64,000 bases of DNA from Pseudomonas sp. dw_612 (lineage in GTDB: Bacteria > Pseudomonadota > Gammaproteobacteria > Pseudomonadales > Pseudomonadaceae): assembly GCF_018449725.1 (NCBI RefSeq), contig NZ_JAAVVC010000012.1, positions 124,001-188,000 of the forward strand. Reading direction: 5' to 3'. The position numbers and the translations under genes are program-made. This document shows positions 18,295 to 26,442 of the stretch, piece by piece (the first letter of the stretch is position 1; every line of letters begins with the position of its first letter). A model generated the notes under the pieces. That model was not told the origin of the DNA and made no database searches. It was given only the letters and a program-made list of their open reading frames with translations.

Positions 18295-20037
18295 ATGAAA
18301 GACACCATTCGCCAGCTGATCCAACAAGCCATCACCCAACTCGTCAACGAAGGTGTGTTGCCTGAAGGCCTGTCGCCGGCGATCCAGGTGGAAAACTCCC
18401 GCGACAAGAAGAACGGCGACTTCGCCAGCAATATCGCGATGATGCTGGCCAAACCGGCGGGCATGAAGCCCCGCGACCTGGCGGAAAAAATCATCGCCGC
18501 CCTGCCGGCTGACGAAAACGTCACCAAGACCGAAATCGCCGGCCCGGGGTTCCTGAATTTCTTCCAGAACACCCAGGCCCTGGCCGCGCGCCTGGACGCC
18601 GCCCTGGCCGATGATCACGTCGGCGTACGCAAGTCCGGCCCGGCGCAACGCACCGTGGTTGACCTGTCGGCGCCGAACCTGGCCAAAGAGATGCACGTCG
18701 GCCACTTGCGTTCGACCATCATCGGCGACGGCGTGGCCCGGGTGCTGGAGTTCCTCGGCGACACCGTGATCCGGCAGAACCACGTCGGCGACTGGGGCAC
18801 CCAGTTCGGCATGCTGATGGCGTACCTGATGGAGCAGAAGAAATTTGACAGAAGCGGTAACTTGTCAGACTTGGAAGAGTTCTATCGTGCGGCCAAGAAG
18901 CGGTTCGACGAAGATCCAGACTTTGCAAATCATGCGCGTCAGTTGGTTGTAGACCTTCAGGCCGGAGATCCCAACTGTCTGGACGTTTGGAAGAGCTTCC
19001 GCGATATCTCGCTGTCCCACTGCCAGGCGATCTACGAACAACTGAACGTCAAACTGACCATGGCCGACGTGATGGGCGAAAGTGCCTACAACGACGACCT
19101 GATCAACGTGGTCAACGACCTCAAGGCTGCCGGCCTGCTGGTGGAAAGCAACGGCGCCCAGTGCGTGTTCCTCGACGAATTCAAGAACGCTGACGGCGAC
19201 CCGCTGCCGGTGATCATCGTCAAGGCTGACGGCGGCTACCTCTACGCCACCACCGACCTGGCGGCCGTGCGTTATCGCAGCGGCACGCTGAAGGCTGATC
19301 GCGCGTTGTACTTCGTCGACCAGCGCCAGGCCCTGCACTTCCAGCAAGTGTTCCAGGTTGCACGTCTGGCCGGCTTCGTGACGCACCCGATGGAAATGGA
19401 ACACATGGGCTTCGGCACCATGAACGGCGCCGATGGCCGCCCCTTCAAGACCCGTGATGGCGGCACCGTGAAATTGGTCGACCTGCTGAACGAAGCCAAG
19501 GACCGCGCCTACACCCTGGTGAAAGAGAAGAACCCGGAGCTGGCCGAAGACGATTTGCGCAACATCGCCAAGGTCGTGGGCATCGGCGCGGTGAAATACG
19601 CCGATCTGTCCAAACACCGCACCAGCGATTACAGCTTCAACTTCGACCTGATGCTGAACTTCGAAGGCAACACCGCGCCATACCTGCTGTACGCCTACAC
19701 CCGCGTGGCCGGCGTGTTCCGCAAGCTCGGCAAGGACTTCAGCGAAGTCGAAGGCCAGATCGTCCTCGAAGCGGCGCACGAACATGAACTGGCGGCCAAG
19801 CTGGCGCAGTTCGGCGAAGTGCTGAACAACGTTTCCGACAAAGGGACGCCGCACATCCTTTGCACCTACCTGTACGATGTCGCCGGCCTGTTCTCCAGCT
19901 TCTACGAGAACTGCCCGATCCTCGGCGCCGACACCCCGGCGCAAATGCAAAGCCGTCTGCGCCTCGCCGCGCTGACCGGTCGCACACTCAAGCAAGGCCT
20001 GGAACTCTTGGGTCTGGAAACTCTGGAGCGTATGTAA
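18295..20037 (+). CDS. argS: Arginyl-tRNA synthetase
   Basis: This 580-residue class I synthetase charges tRNA-Arg. It has an N-terminal Add1-like tRNA-recognition domain (about 1-110), the HIGH-type motif HVGHLR near 131-136, the Rossmann catalytic core (DWGTQFG, DLAAVRYR) and a C-terminal anticodon-binding alpha domain (YAYTRVAGVFRKL). The ATG at 18295 (MKDTIRQLIQQA) matches the family N-terminus and is preceded by AAAGAG; a frame opening seven codons earlier is not conserved. A segment of about 160 bases (18838-18998) uses unusual codons and is lower in GC than the rest of the gene. Confidence 0.96.
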   Translation: MKDTIRQLIQQAITQLVNEGVLPEGLSPAIQVENSRDKKNGDFASNIAMMLAKPAGMKPRDLAEKIIAALPADENVTKTEIAGPGFLNFFQNTQALAARLDAALADDHVGVRKSGPAQRTVVDLSAPNLAKEMHVGHLRSTIIGDGVARVLEFLGDTVIRQNHVGDWGTQFGMLMAYLMEQKKFDRSGNLSDLEEFYRAAKKRFDEDPDFANHARQLVVDLQAGDPNCLDVWKSFRDISLSHCQAIYEQLNVKLTMADVMGESAYNDDLINVVNDLKAAGLLVESNGAQCVFLDEFKNADGDPLPVIIVKADGGYLYATTDLAAVRYRSGTLKADRALYFVDQRQALHFQQVFQVARLAGFVTHPMEMEHMGFGTMNGADGRPFKTRDGGTVKLVDLLNEAKDRAYTLVKEKNPELAEDDLRNIAKVVGIGAVKYADLSKHRTSDYSFNFDLMLNFEGNTAPYLLYAYTRVAGVFRKLGKDFSEVEGQIVLEAAHEHELAAKLAQFGEVLNNVSDKGTPHILCTYLYDVAGLFSSFYENCPILGADTPAQMQSRLRLAALTGRTLKQGLELLGLETLERM

Positions 20038-20038
20038 G

Positions 20039-20746
20039 TTGGCTGCCAAGAAAAAACCTGCACCCAAGCGTGGCGCCAGTCGTTACACCGCTCCTGCCAA
20101 ACAACCGATCCCGGGCTGGCTGTGGATGGCCATCGGCCTGACGGTCGGCGCGTTTATCGTGTTCCTGATGAAACTGGAACCGGGCAAGGGCAGCGAAAGC
20201 GTCAAGCGCGAGAAGATCGAACAGCAGAAAGCCACCAAGATCGCCGAGGCCAACAAGACCCCGCCAAGCCCGACGCAACCGGTGAAGCCGAAGTACGACT
20301 TCTACACCTTGCTGCCGGAATCGGAAGTGATCGTGCCGCCGGACGCGGTGCCGGAGAAAACCCTGCCGACGCCACAAGTGCCGGCCGTGCCGACTACGCC
20401 GGTGACGCCAGAGCAAGCGGCGAAGATCGACACCGCGCGGGCCCAGGCAGCGCTGGCGGGGATTACTCCGCCACCGCCGCCACCGGTATCGAAAGCGGCG
20501 CCCGTGACCAAGTTCTTCTTGCAGGCGGGGTCGTTCCGCAAGGAAGCCGATGCGGATAAGGTTCGTGCGCAGATCATTTTGCTCGGGCAAGCGGTGGCGG
20601 TTGAGTCCGGCATGGTCAAGGACGAAACCTGGTATCGCGTATTGGTCGGGCCGTTCAGCAACCGCGAACAACTGACCACCGCCCAGAAACAACTGGCTGG
20701 CAGCGGTTTCAGCAACCTGTTGTTACAACAACGCCAGAGCCGCTGA
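20039..20746 (+). CDS. FtsN-like SPOR-domain membrane protein
   Basis: This 235-residue protein has a basic cytoplasmic N-terminus (KKKPAPKRG), one transmembrane helix near 28-46 (WLWMAIGLTVGAFIVFLM), a Pro/Lys-rich periplasmic linker and a C-terminal SPOR domain (about 155-230, FFLQAGSFRKEADADKVRAQ). This layout matches FtsN, which activates septal peptidoglycan synthesis. Sequence identity to E. coli FtsN cannot be judged here. The start is a TTG at 20039, two bases after the argS stop, indicating translational coupling. The gene after argS in P. aeruginosa is of the same type. Confidence 0.88.
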   Translation: MAAKKKPAPKRGASRYTAPAKQPIPGWLWMAIGLTVGAFIVFLMKLEPGKGSESVKREKIEQQKATKIAEANKTPPSPTQPVKPKYDFYTLLPESEVIVPPDAVPEKTLPTPQVPAVPTTPVTPEQAAKIDTARAQAALAGITPPPPPPVSKAAPVTKFFLQAGSFRKEADADKVRAQIILLGQAVAVESGMVKDETWYRVLVGPFSNREQLTTAQKQLAGSGFSNLLLQQRQSR

Positions 20747-20773
20747 TTTCGTCAGAAATACCGAGTTATCGTC

Positions 20774-20866
20774 CTTCGCGGGCAAGCCTTGCTCCTACAG
20801 GAAATGCACCGTTCGCCGAATGTGCGAACGACATAAACCTGTAGGAGCGAGGCTTGCCCGCGAAGG
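20774..20866. repeat. REP pair, family B
   Basis: Here the arms point outward: CGCGGGCAAGCCTTGCTCC first, then GGAGCGAGGCTTGCCCGCG, separated by about 45 bases between the SPOR gene and the hslV promoter. Same family as 18088-18155 but in the opposite arm order. Confidence 0.9.
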
Positions 20867-20928
20867 CGCCAGAACAAACAACACACCCTTCCCTGCCAAA
20901 CACCGCTCGTCCCCTCTCCCTTCCTACA

Positions 20929-20956
20929 GTTGAAAAAATCTCCACCACCCCCATAT
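20929..20956 (+). promoter_or_regulatory. Sigma-32 (RpoH) heat-shock promoter of hslVU
   Basis: GTTGAAA (20929-20935) and CCCCATAT (20949-20956) are separated by 13 bases. This fits the RpoH consensus CTTGAAA-N13-15-CCCCATNT at all but one fixed position. The predicted transcript would begin about 40 bases before the hslV start. Heat-shock control of hslVU is established in E. coli. Confidence 0.85.
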
Positions 20957-21001
20957 GAGTTGGCATAAGGCATTTTCGCCCCGCTGCGTGGAGACTCTCC
21001 C

Positions 21002-21532
21002 TTGACCACCATCGTTTCAGTTCGCCGCCACGGCAAAGTCGTCATGGGCGGCGACGGCCAGGTTTCGCTCGGCAATACCGTGATGAAAGGCAACGCGAAG
21101 AAAGTTCGTCGCCTGTATCACGGCCAGGTCATCGCCGGTTTTGCAGGGGCTACCGCTGACGCCTTCACCCTGTTCGAGCGTTTTGAAGGTCAGCTCGAAA
21201 AACATCAGGGTCACCTGGTTCGCGCCGCCGTCGAACTCGCCAAAGAATGGCGCACCGACCGCTCCCTCAGCCGCCTCGAAGCCATGCTCGCGGTCGCCAA
21301 CAAAGACGCCTCCTTGATCATCACCGGCAACGGTGACGTGGTTGAACCCGAAGAAGGCCTGATCGCCATGGGTTCCGGCGGCGGTTACGCCCAGGCCGCC
21401 GCGAGTGCCCTGCTGAAGAAAACCGATCTGTCGGCTCGGGAAATCGTCGAAACCGCGCTCGGCATCGCCGGCGACATCTGTGTATTCACCAACCACACCT
21501 TCACCATTGAGGAGCAGGACCTCGCCGAGTAA
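21002..21532 (+). CDS. hslV: ATP-dependent protease HslVU, peptidase subunit HslV
   Basis: This 176-residue proteasome-like peptidase works in a double hexamer with HslU. The start codon is TTG at 21002, preceded by GGAGA. Removal of Met exposes TTIVSVRR, so the first Thr is the catalytic N-terminal nucleophile. GDGQVSLG and the Gly-rich SGGGYAQAAA segment near 120 are typical. It is followed by hslU after a 54-base gap and preceded by a strong sigma-32 promoter match. Confidence 0.98.
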   Translation: MTTIVSVRRHGKVVMGGDGQVSLGNTVMKGNAKKVRRLYHGQVIAGFAGATADAFTLFERFEGQLEKHQGHLVRAAVELAKEWRTDRSLSRLEAMLAVANKDASLIITGNGDVVEPEEGLIAMGSGGGYAQAAASALLKKTDLSAREIVETALGIAGDICVFTNHTFTIEEQDLAE

Positions 21533-21586
21533 GCCTGTTTCGGCCTAGCGCCACGGCTCACTTTTGCCAGAGGACCGCCAATTACT

Positions 21587-22927
21587 ATGTCCATGACTCC
21601 CCGTGAAATCGTCCACGAACTCAATCGCCATATCATCGGCCAGGACGATGCCAAGCGCGCCGTCGCCATCGCGCTGCGTAACCGCTGGCGCCGGATGCAG
21701 CTGCCGGAAGAGCTGCGTGTTGAAGTCACCCCCAAGAACATCCTGATGATCGGCCCGACCGGCGTCGGTAAAACCGAGATCGCCCGTCGCCTGGCCAAAC
21801 TGGCCAACGCGCCGTTCATCAAGGTCGAAGCGACCAAGTTCACCGAAGTCGGCTATGTCGGCCGTGACGTCGAATCGATCATCCGTGACCTCGCTGACGC
21901 CGCGATCAAGCTGCTGCGCGAACAGGAAATGACCAAGGTTCGCCACCGCGCCGAAGACGCCGCCGAAGATCGCATCCTCGACGCCCTGCTGCCACCGGCA
22001 CGCATGGGTTTCAGTAACGAAGACGCCGGATCGGCCAGCGATTCCAACACCCGTCAGCTGTTCCGCAAGCGCTTGCGTGAAGGTCAGCTGGATGACAAGG
22101 AGATCGAAATCGAAGTCGCCGAAGTGGCGGGTGTCGATATCTCCGCGCCACCGGGCATGGAAGAGATGACCAACCAGTTGCAGAGCCTGTTCGCCAACAT
22201 GGGCAAGGGCAAACGCAAGAGCCGCAAGCTCAAGGTCAAGGAAGCGCTGAAACTGGTGCGTGACGAAGAAGCCGGGCGCCTGGTCAACGAAGAAGAGTTG
22301 AAAGCCAAGGCCCTGGAAGCGGTCGAGCAGCATGGCATCGTGTTCATCGACGAAATCGACAAGGTCGCCAAGCGCGGCAATTCCGGTGGCGTCGATGTGT
22401 CCCGCGAAGGCGTGCAGCGTGACTTGCTGCCGCTGATCGAAGGCTGCACCGTCAACACCAAACTGGGCATGGTCAAGACTGATCACATCCTGTTCATCGC
22501 CTCCGGTGCGTTCCACCTGAGCAAGCCGAGCGATCTGGTGCCTGAGCTGCAAGGTCGTCTGCCGATCCGCGTCGAACTGAAGGCGCTGACCCCGGAAGAC
22601 TTCGAGCGCATTCTCAGCGAACCACACGCCTCGCTCACCGAGCAATATTGCGCGCTGCTGAAAACCGAAGGCCTGGTGATCGAGTTCCAGCCGGACGGGA
22701 TCAAGCGCATCGCCGAGATCGCCTGGCAGGTCAACGAGAAAACCGAGAACATCGGTGCCCGTCGCCTGCACACACTGCTTGAGCGTCTGCTGGAAGAGGT
22801 GTCGTTCAGCGCCGGCGACCTGGCCAGCGCCCACGACGACAAGGTGATCCTGATCGACGCCGACTACGTCAACAGCCACCTCGGCGAATTGGCGCAGAAC
22901 GAAGACCTGTCCCGTTACATTCTGTAA
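21587..22927 (+). CDS. hslU: ATP-dependent protease HslVU, ATPase subunit HslU
   Basis: This 446-residue AAA+ unfoldase feeds substrates to HslV. It opens with TPREIVHELNRHIIGQDDAK, then has Walker A GPTGVGKTEIARR near 58-70, the GYVGRD pore motif, and an intermediate domain (about 105-240). Walker B VFIDEIDK (near 250), sensor regions and the C-terminal SRYIL tail that docks into HslV complete the architecture. Co-transcribed with hslV. Confidence 0.98.
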   Translation: MSMTPREIVHELNRHIIGQDDAKRAVAIALRNRWRRMQLPEELRVEVTPKNILMIGPTGVGKTEIARRLAKLANAPFIKVEATKFTEVGYVGRDVESIIRDLADAAIKLLREQEMTKVRHRAEDAAEDRILDALLPPARMGFSNEDAGSASDSNTRQLFRKRLREGQLDDKEIEIEVAEVAGVDISAPPGMEEMTNQLQSLFANMGKGKRKSRKLKVKEALKLVRDEEAGRLVNEEELKAKALEAVEQHGIVFIDEIDKVAKRGNSGGVDVSREGVQRDLLPLIEGCTVNTKLGMVKTDHILFIASGAFHLSKPSDLVPELQGRLPIRVELKALTPEDFERILSEPHASLTEQYCALLKTEGLVIEFQPDGIKRIAEIAWQVNEKTENIGARRLHTLLERLLEEVSFSAGDLASAHDDKVILIDADYVNSHLGELAQNEDLSRYIL

Positions 22928-22996
22928 AGCCTCAAGTTGCAAGCTACAAGCGTCAAGCTGATCGCGTTAAGCTTGCAGCTTGTAGCTTGCCACCCA
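22928..22996. repeat. Imperfect palindromic intergenic repeat, family E copy 2
   Basis: CAAGTTGCAAGCTACAAGC and GCTTGCAGCTTGTAGCTTG face each other across about 17 bases, immediately after hslU. It shares the AAGCTxCAAGC unit with 12930-13014. Confidence 0.7.
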
Positions 22997-23007
22997 AGGC
23001 CCTTTCT

Positions 23008-23379
23008 ATGATTCCCACCGACATCAAGCTGCACAAAGCCTCGAAAACCCTGTCGCTGAAATACGCGTCCGGCGAGGAATATCACCTGCCCGCCGAGTTC
23101 CTGCGCGTGCACTCTCCTTCCGCCGAGGTCCAGGGCCACGGCAAACCTATCCTGCAATTTGGCAAGATCGCCGTTGGCCTGAGCAAGGTAGAACCGGCCG
23201 GTCAGTACGCACTGAAATTGACCTTCGACGATGGCCACGACAGCGGCCTGTTCACCTGGGAATATCTCTATCAGTTGGCGGTGCGCCAAGAGGACCTTTG
23301 GAACGATTATCTTGCCGAGCTCAAAGCCGCCGGCAAAACCCGTGATCCGAGCCAGTCCGTCGTCAAGCTGATGCTCTAG
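23008..23379 (+). CDS. DUF971 (gamma-butyrobetaine hydroxylase N-terminal-like) protein
   Basis: This 123-residue protein starts at the ATG at 23008 (MIPTDIKLHK); an upstream TTG would add seven residues from the repeat. The pattern ASGEEYHLPAEFLRVHSPSAEVQGHG and FDDGHDSGLFTWEYLYQL is characteristic of the DUF971 family. This is a small metal-binding-like fold found alone in many proteobacteria next to hslVU, and fused to the N-terminus of gamma-butyrobetaine hydroxylase in eukaryotes. Its bacterial function is not established, and no catalytic role can be read from the sequence. Confidence 0.88.
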   Translation: MIPTDIKLHKASKTLSLKYASGEEYHLPAEFLRVHSPSAEVQGHGKPILQFGKIAVGLSKVEPAGQYALKLTFDDGHDSGLFTWEYLYQLAVRQEDLWNDYLAELKAAGKTRDPSQSVVKLML

Positions 23380-23496
23380 GTCAGGCCTCTTGCTCTTTAG
23401 AGGGCATTTTCTAATTTCATCTGTTTGAATGCTCCGCTGTAAGGCCGAGGATCGGCCCGCTTGCGAAAAAAATTAAACTCGGGTAACCAATGGAAC

Positions 23497-23512
23497 TGGC
23501 AAGTTCCCTGCA
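23497..23512 (+). promoter_or_regulatory. Candidate sigma-54 (-24/-12) promoter upstream of phaC1
   Basis: TGGCAAGTTCCCTGCA has GG and GC separated by 10 bases and matches most of the TGGCACG-N4-TTGCA consensus. It lies about 127 bases upstream of the phaC1 ATG. The rest of the 23380-23638 gap holds no gene. The upstream A/T-rich part (23460-23485, including AAAAAAATTAAA) could host an activator or IHF site. Confidence 0.5.
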
Positions 23513-23638
23513 GTGCTCGTTGTGTTGAAAAAGCAGCGATGCAGTATTAACGGTCACCCGAGCAGCAGTACCTGGCATTGGTTGTGTGACTACACGGCTG
23601 GGCTCAGGTACTCGTCTCAGGACAATGGAGCGTCGTAG

Positions 23639-25318
23639 ATGAGTAACAAGAACAACGATGACCTGAAGTATCAAGCCTCGGAAAACACCCTGGGGCTTAA
23701 TCCTGTTGTTGGGCTGCGTGGAAAGGATCTACTGGCTTCTGCTCGGATGGTGCTCAGGCAGGCCATCAAACAACCGATTCACAGCGTCAAGCACGTCGCT
23801 CATTTCGGCCTCGAACTCAAGAATGTGCTGTTCGGCAAATCCGAGCTGCAACCGCCGGGTGATGATCGTCGCTTCAACGATCCGGCCTGGAGCCAGAACC
23901 CGCTCTACAAACGTTATCTGCAAACTTACCTGGCGTGGCGCAAGGAACTCCACGACTGGATCGACGACAGCAGCCTGTCGCCCAAAGATGTTGCTCGCGG
24001 GCACTTCGTGATCAACCTCATGACCGAAGCCATGGCCCCGACCAACAGTGCGGCCAACCCTGCGGCGGTCAAGCGCTTCTTCGAAACCGGCGGCAAGAGC
24101 CTGCTCGATGGCCTCTCCCATTTGGCCAAGGACATCGTGCACAACGGCGGCATGCCGAGCCAGGTCAATATGGGCGCGTTCGAAGTCGGCAAGAGCCTGG
24201 GCGTGACCGAAGGCGCCGTGGTGTTTCGCAACGACGTACTGGAGCTGATCCAGTACCGGCCAATCACCGAGCAGGTGCACGAGCGCCCATTGCTGGTGGT
24301 ACCGCCGCAGATCAACAAGTTCTATGTATTCGACCTGAGCCCGGACAAGAGCCTGGCGCGCTTCTGCCTGCGCAACAACGTGCAGACCTTCATTGTCAGT
24401 TGGCGCAACCCGACCAAGGAACAACGCGAGTGGGGCCTGTCCACCTACATCGAAGCGCTCAAGGAAGCGGTCGATGTGGTGATGGCGATCACCGGCAGTA
24501 AAGACGTGAACATGCTCGGTGCCTGCTCCGGCGGCATCACCTGCACCGCCCTGCTGGGTCACTACGCCGCGATCGGCGAGAAGAAGGTCAACGCCCTGAC
24601 CTTGCTGGTGAGCGTGCTGGACACCACCCTGGACAGCGACGTGGCCCTGTTCGTCGACGAGCAGACCCTCGAAGCCGCCAAGCGCCATTCCTACCAGGCC
24701 GGCGTGCTGGAAGGCCGCGACATGGCCAAAGTCTTCGCCTGGATGCGCCCCAACGACCTGATCTGGAACTACTGGGTCAACAACTACCTGCTGGGCAATG
24801 AACCGCCGGTGTTCGACATCCTGTTCTGGAACAACGACACCACCCGGTTACCGGCGGCGTTCCACGGCGATCTGATCGAGATGTTCAAAAGCAATCCGCT
24901 GATCCGCCCCAACGCCCTGGAAGTGTGCGGCACCGCGATCGACCTGAAGCAGGTCACTGCCGACATCTTTTCCCTGGCCGGTACCAACGATCACATCACG
25001 CCGTGGAAGTCTTGCTACAAGTCGGCGCAACTGTTCGGCGGCAACGTGGAATTCGTGCTGTCCAGCAGCGGGCACATTCAAAGCATTCTGAACCCGCCGG
25101 GCAACCCGAAGTCGCGCTACATGACCAGCACCGAGATGCCGGTAAAGGCCGAGGACTGGCAAGAAAACTCCACCAAACACACCGATTCCTGGTGGCTGCA
25201 CTGGCAGGCCTGGCAGGCCGAGCGTTCGGGCAAGCTGAAGAAATCCCCGACCACTTTGGGCAACAAAACCTACACGGCGGGCGAAGCTGCGCCGGGTACC
25301 TACGTGCATGAGCGGTAA
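23639..25318 (+). CDS. phaC1: Class II poly(3-hydroxyalkanoate) synthase 1
   Basis: This 559-residue enzyme polymerises medium-chain-length (R)-3-hydroxyacyl-CoA into PHA at the granule surface. The lipase-like box LGACSGG places the catalytic Cys at residue 296, the same number as in characterised Pseudomonas class II synthases. The other catalytic residues are expected in NDHITPW (Asp near 451-452) and SSSGHIQSI (His near 480). It is the first gene of phaC1-phaZ-phaC2-phaD. An A-rich motif (AACAAGAAC, 23645-23653) in codons 3-5 resembles a Crc/Hfq target. Confidence 0.97.
   Translation: MSNKNNDDLKYQASENTLGLNPVVGLRGKDLLASARMVLRQAIKQPIHSVKHVAHFGLELKNVLFGKSELQPPGDDRRFNDPAWSQNPLYKRYLQTYLAWRKELHDWIDDSSLSPKDVARGHFVINLMTEAMAPTNSAANPAAVKRFFETGGKSLLDGLSHLAKDIVHNGGMPSQVNMGAFEVGKSLGVTEGAVVFRNDVLELIQYRPITEQVHERPLLVVPPQINKFYVFDLSPDKSLARFCLRNNVQTFIVSWRNPTKEQREWGLSTYIEALKEAVDVVMAITGSKDVNMLGACSGGITCTALLGHYAAIGEKKVNALTLLVSVLDTTLDSDVALFVDEQTLEAAKRHSYQAGVLEGRDMAKVFAWMRPNDLIWNYWVNNYLLGNEPPVFDILFWNNDTTRLPAAFHGDLIEMFKSNPLIRPNALEVCGTAIDLKQVTADIFSLAGTNDHITPWKSCYKSAQLFGGNVEFVLSSSGHIQSILNPPGNPKSRYMTSTEMPVKAEDWQENSTKHTDSWWLHWQAWQAERSGKLKKSPTTLGNKTYTAGEAAPGTYVHER
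23645..23653 (+). promoter_or_regulatory. Candidate Crc/Hfq catabolite-repression motif in the phaC1 mRNA
   Basis: The bases AACAAGAAC directly after the ATG AGT of phaC1 contain AANAANAA. This is the A-rich element bound by Hfq with Crc in pseudomonads, at a place where binding would block translation initiation. A motif at this position has been reported for phaC1 in P. putida. Confidence 0.55.
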
Positions 25319-25335
25319 CTGACACACCTTGCTTC

Positions 25336-25427
25336 CTGTGGGAGCGGGCTTGCTCGCGAAAGCGGTCATTCATTCAACATTGATGTCGACTGACCTGACG
25401 CCTTCGCGAGCAAGCCCGCTCCCACAG
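25336..25427. repeat. REP pair (REPIN), family A
   Basis: Facing arms CTGTGGGAGCGGGCTTGCTC and GAGCAAGCCCGCTCCCACAG lie between phaC1 and phaZ, separated by about 45 bases. It could act as an mRNA processing or stability element inside the pha operon. Confidence 0.95.
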
Positions 25428-25473
25428 GGGGATCGAGGATGAATTTGAGAGAGTGACCCACAGGGCCTGAAGC

Positions 25474-26328
25474 ATGCCGCAACCGTTCATTTTTCGTACC
25501 GTCGACCTGGATGGCCAGACCCTCCGCACCGCGGTACGCCCCGGCAAGCCTCACTTGACGCCCTTGCTGATTTTCAACGGCATCGGCGCCAACCTGGAGC
25601 TGGTGTTTCCGTTCGTCGCGGCGCTGGACCCGGACCTGGAAGTCATTGCCTTCGACGTTCCCGGTGTCGGCGGTTCGTCGACGCCGAACCGGCCGTATCG
25701 TTTTCCGGGATTGGCCAAACTGACGGCACGGATGCTCGACTATCTCGACTACGGACAAGTCAACGTGATCGGCGTGTCCTGGGGCGGCGCCCTGGCGCAG
25801 CAATTCGCCTACGACTATCCCGAGCGCTGCAAAAAACTGGTGCTCGCCGCCACCGCCGCCGGTGCGGTGATGGTGCCGGGCAAGCCGAAAGTACTGTGGA
25901 TGATGGCCAGCCCCCGGCGTTACATCCAGCCGTCCCACGTGATTCGCATTGCGCCGATGATCTACGGCGGCTCGTTCCGGCGCGATCCGACACTGGCCGC
26001 CAGCCACGCGGCGAAGGTCCGTTCGGCGGGCAAGCTCGGTTACTACTGGCAACTGTTCGCCGGCCTCGGCTGGACCAGCATTCACTGGCTGCACAAGATC
26101 CATCAGCCGACGCTGGTACTGGCCGGCGATGACGATCCGCTGATCCCGCTGATCAACATGCGCATGCTTGCCTGGCGCATCCCCAACGCCCAGTTGCACA
26201 TCATCGATGACGGGCATCTGTTCCTGATCACCCGCGCCGAAGCGGTGGCGCCGATCATCATGAAATTTCTTGAGGAAGAACGTCAGCGTGCGGTGATGCA
26301 TCCGCACCCGACACCATTGGGCGGCTAA
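25474..26328 (+). CDS. phaZ: Intracellular poly(3-hydroxyalkanoate) depolymerase
   Basis: This 284-residue alpha/beta hydrolase mobilises stored medium-chain-length PHA. The nucleophile box GVSWGG puts Ser at residue 102, the position known for P. putida PhaZ. FNGIGANLE near 34-42 forms the oxyanion region, and the acid and base are expected in LAGDDDPLIP and DDGHLFLI. It lies between phaC1 and phaC2, as in all class II clusters. Confidence 0.97.
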   Translation: MPQPFIFRTVDLDGQTLRTAVRPGKPHLTPLLIFNGIGANLELVFPFVAALDPDLEVIAFDVPGVGGSSTPNRPYRFPGLAKLTARMLDYLDYGQVNVIGVSWGGALAQQFAYDYPERCKKLVLAATAAGAVMVPGKPKVLWMMASPRRYIQPSHVIRIAPMIYGGSFRRDPTLAASHAAKVRSAGKLGYYWQLFAGLGWTSIHWLHKIHQPTLVLAGDDDPLIPLINMRMLAWRIPNAQLHIIDDGHLFLITRAEAVAPIIMKFLEEERQRAVMHPHPTPLGG

Positions 26329-26442
26329 TGAGCCCAATGTCGGACGGCAGGACGCCGTTCCGCGCAACAACCCGCAACAGCGTCTATGGTGTTCTGGTTC
26401 GGTGTGTTTGTTTTTGGCCTGAAGACGAAGGAGTGTTGATTC

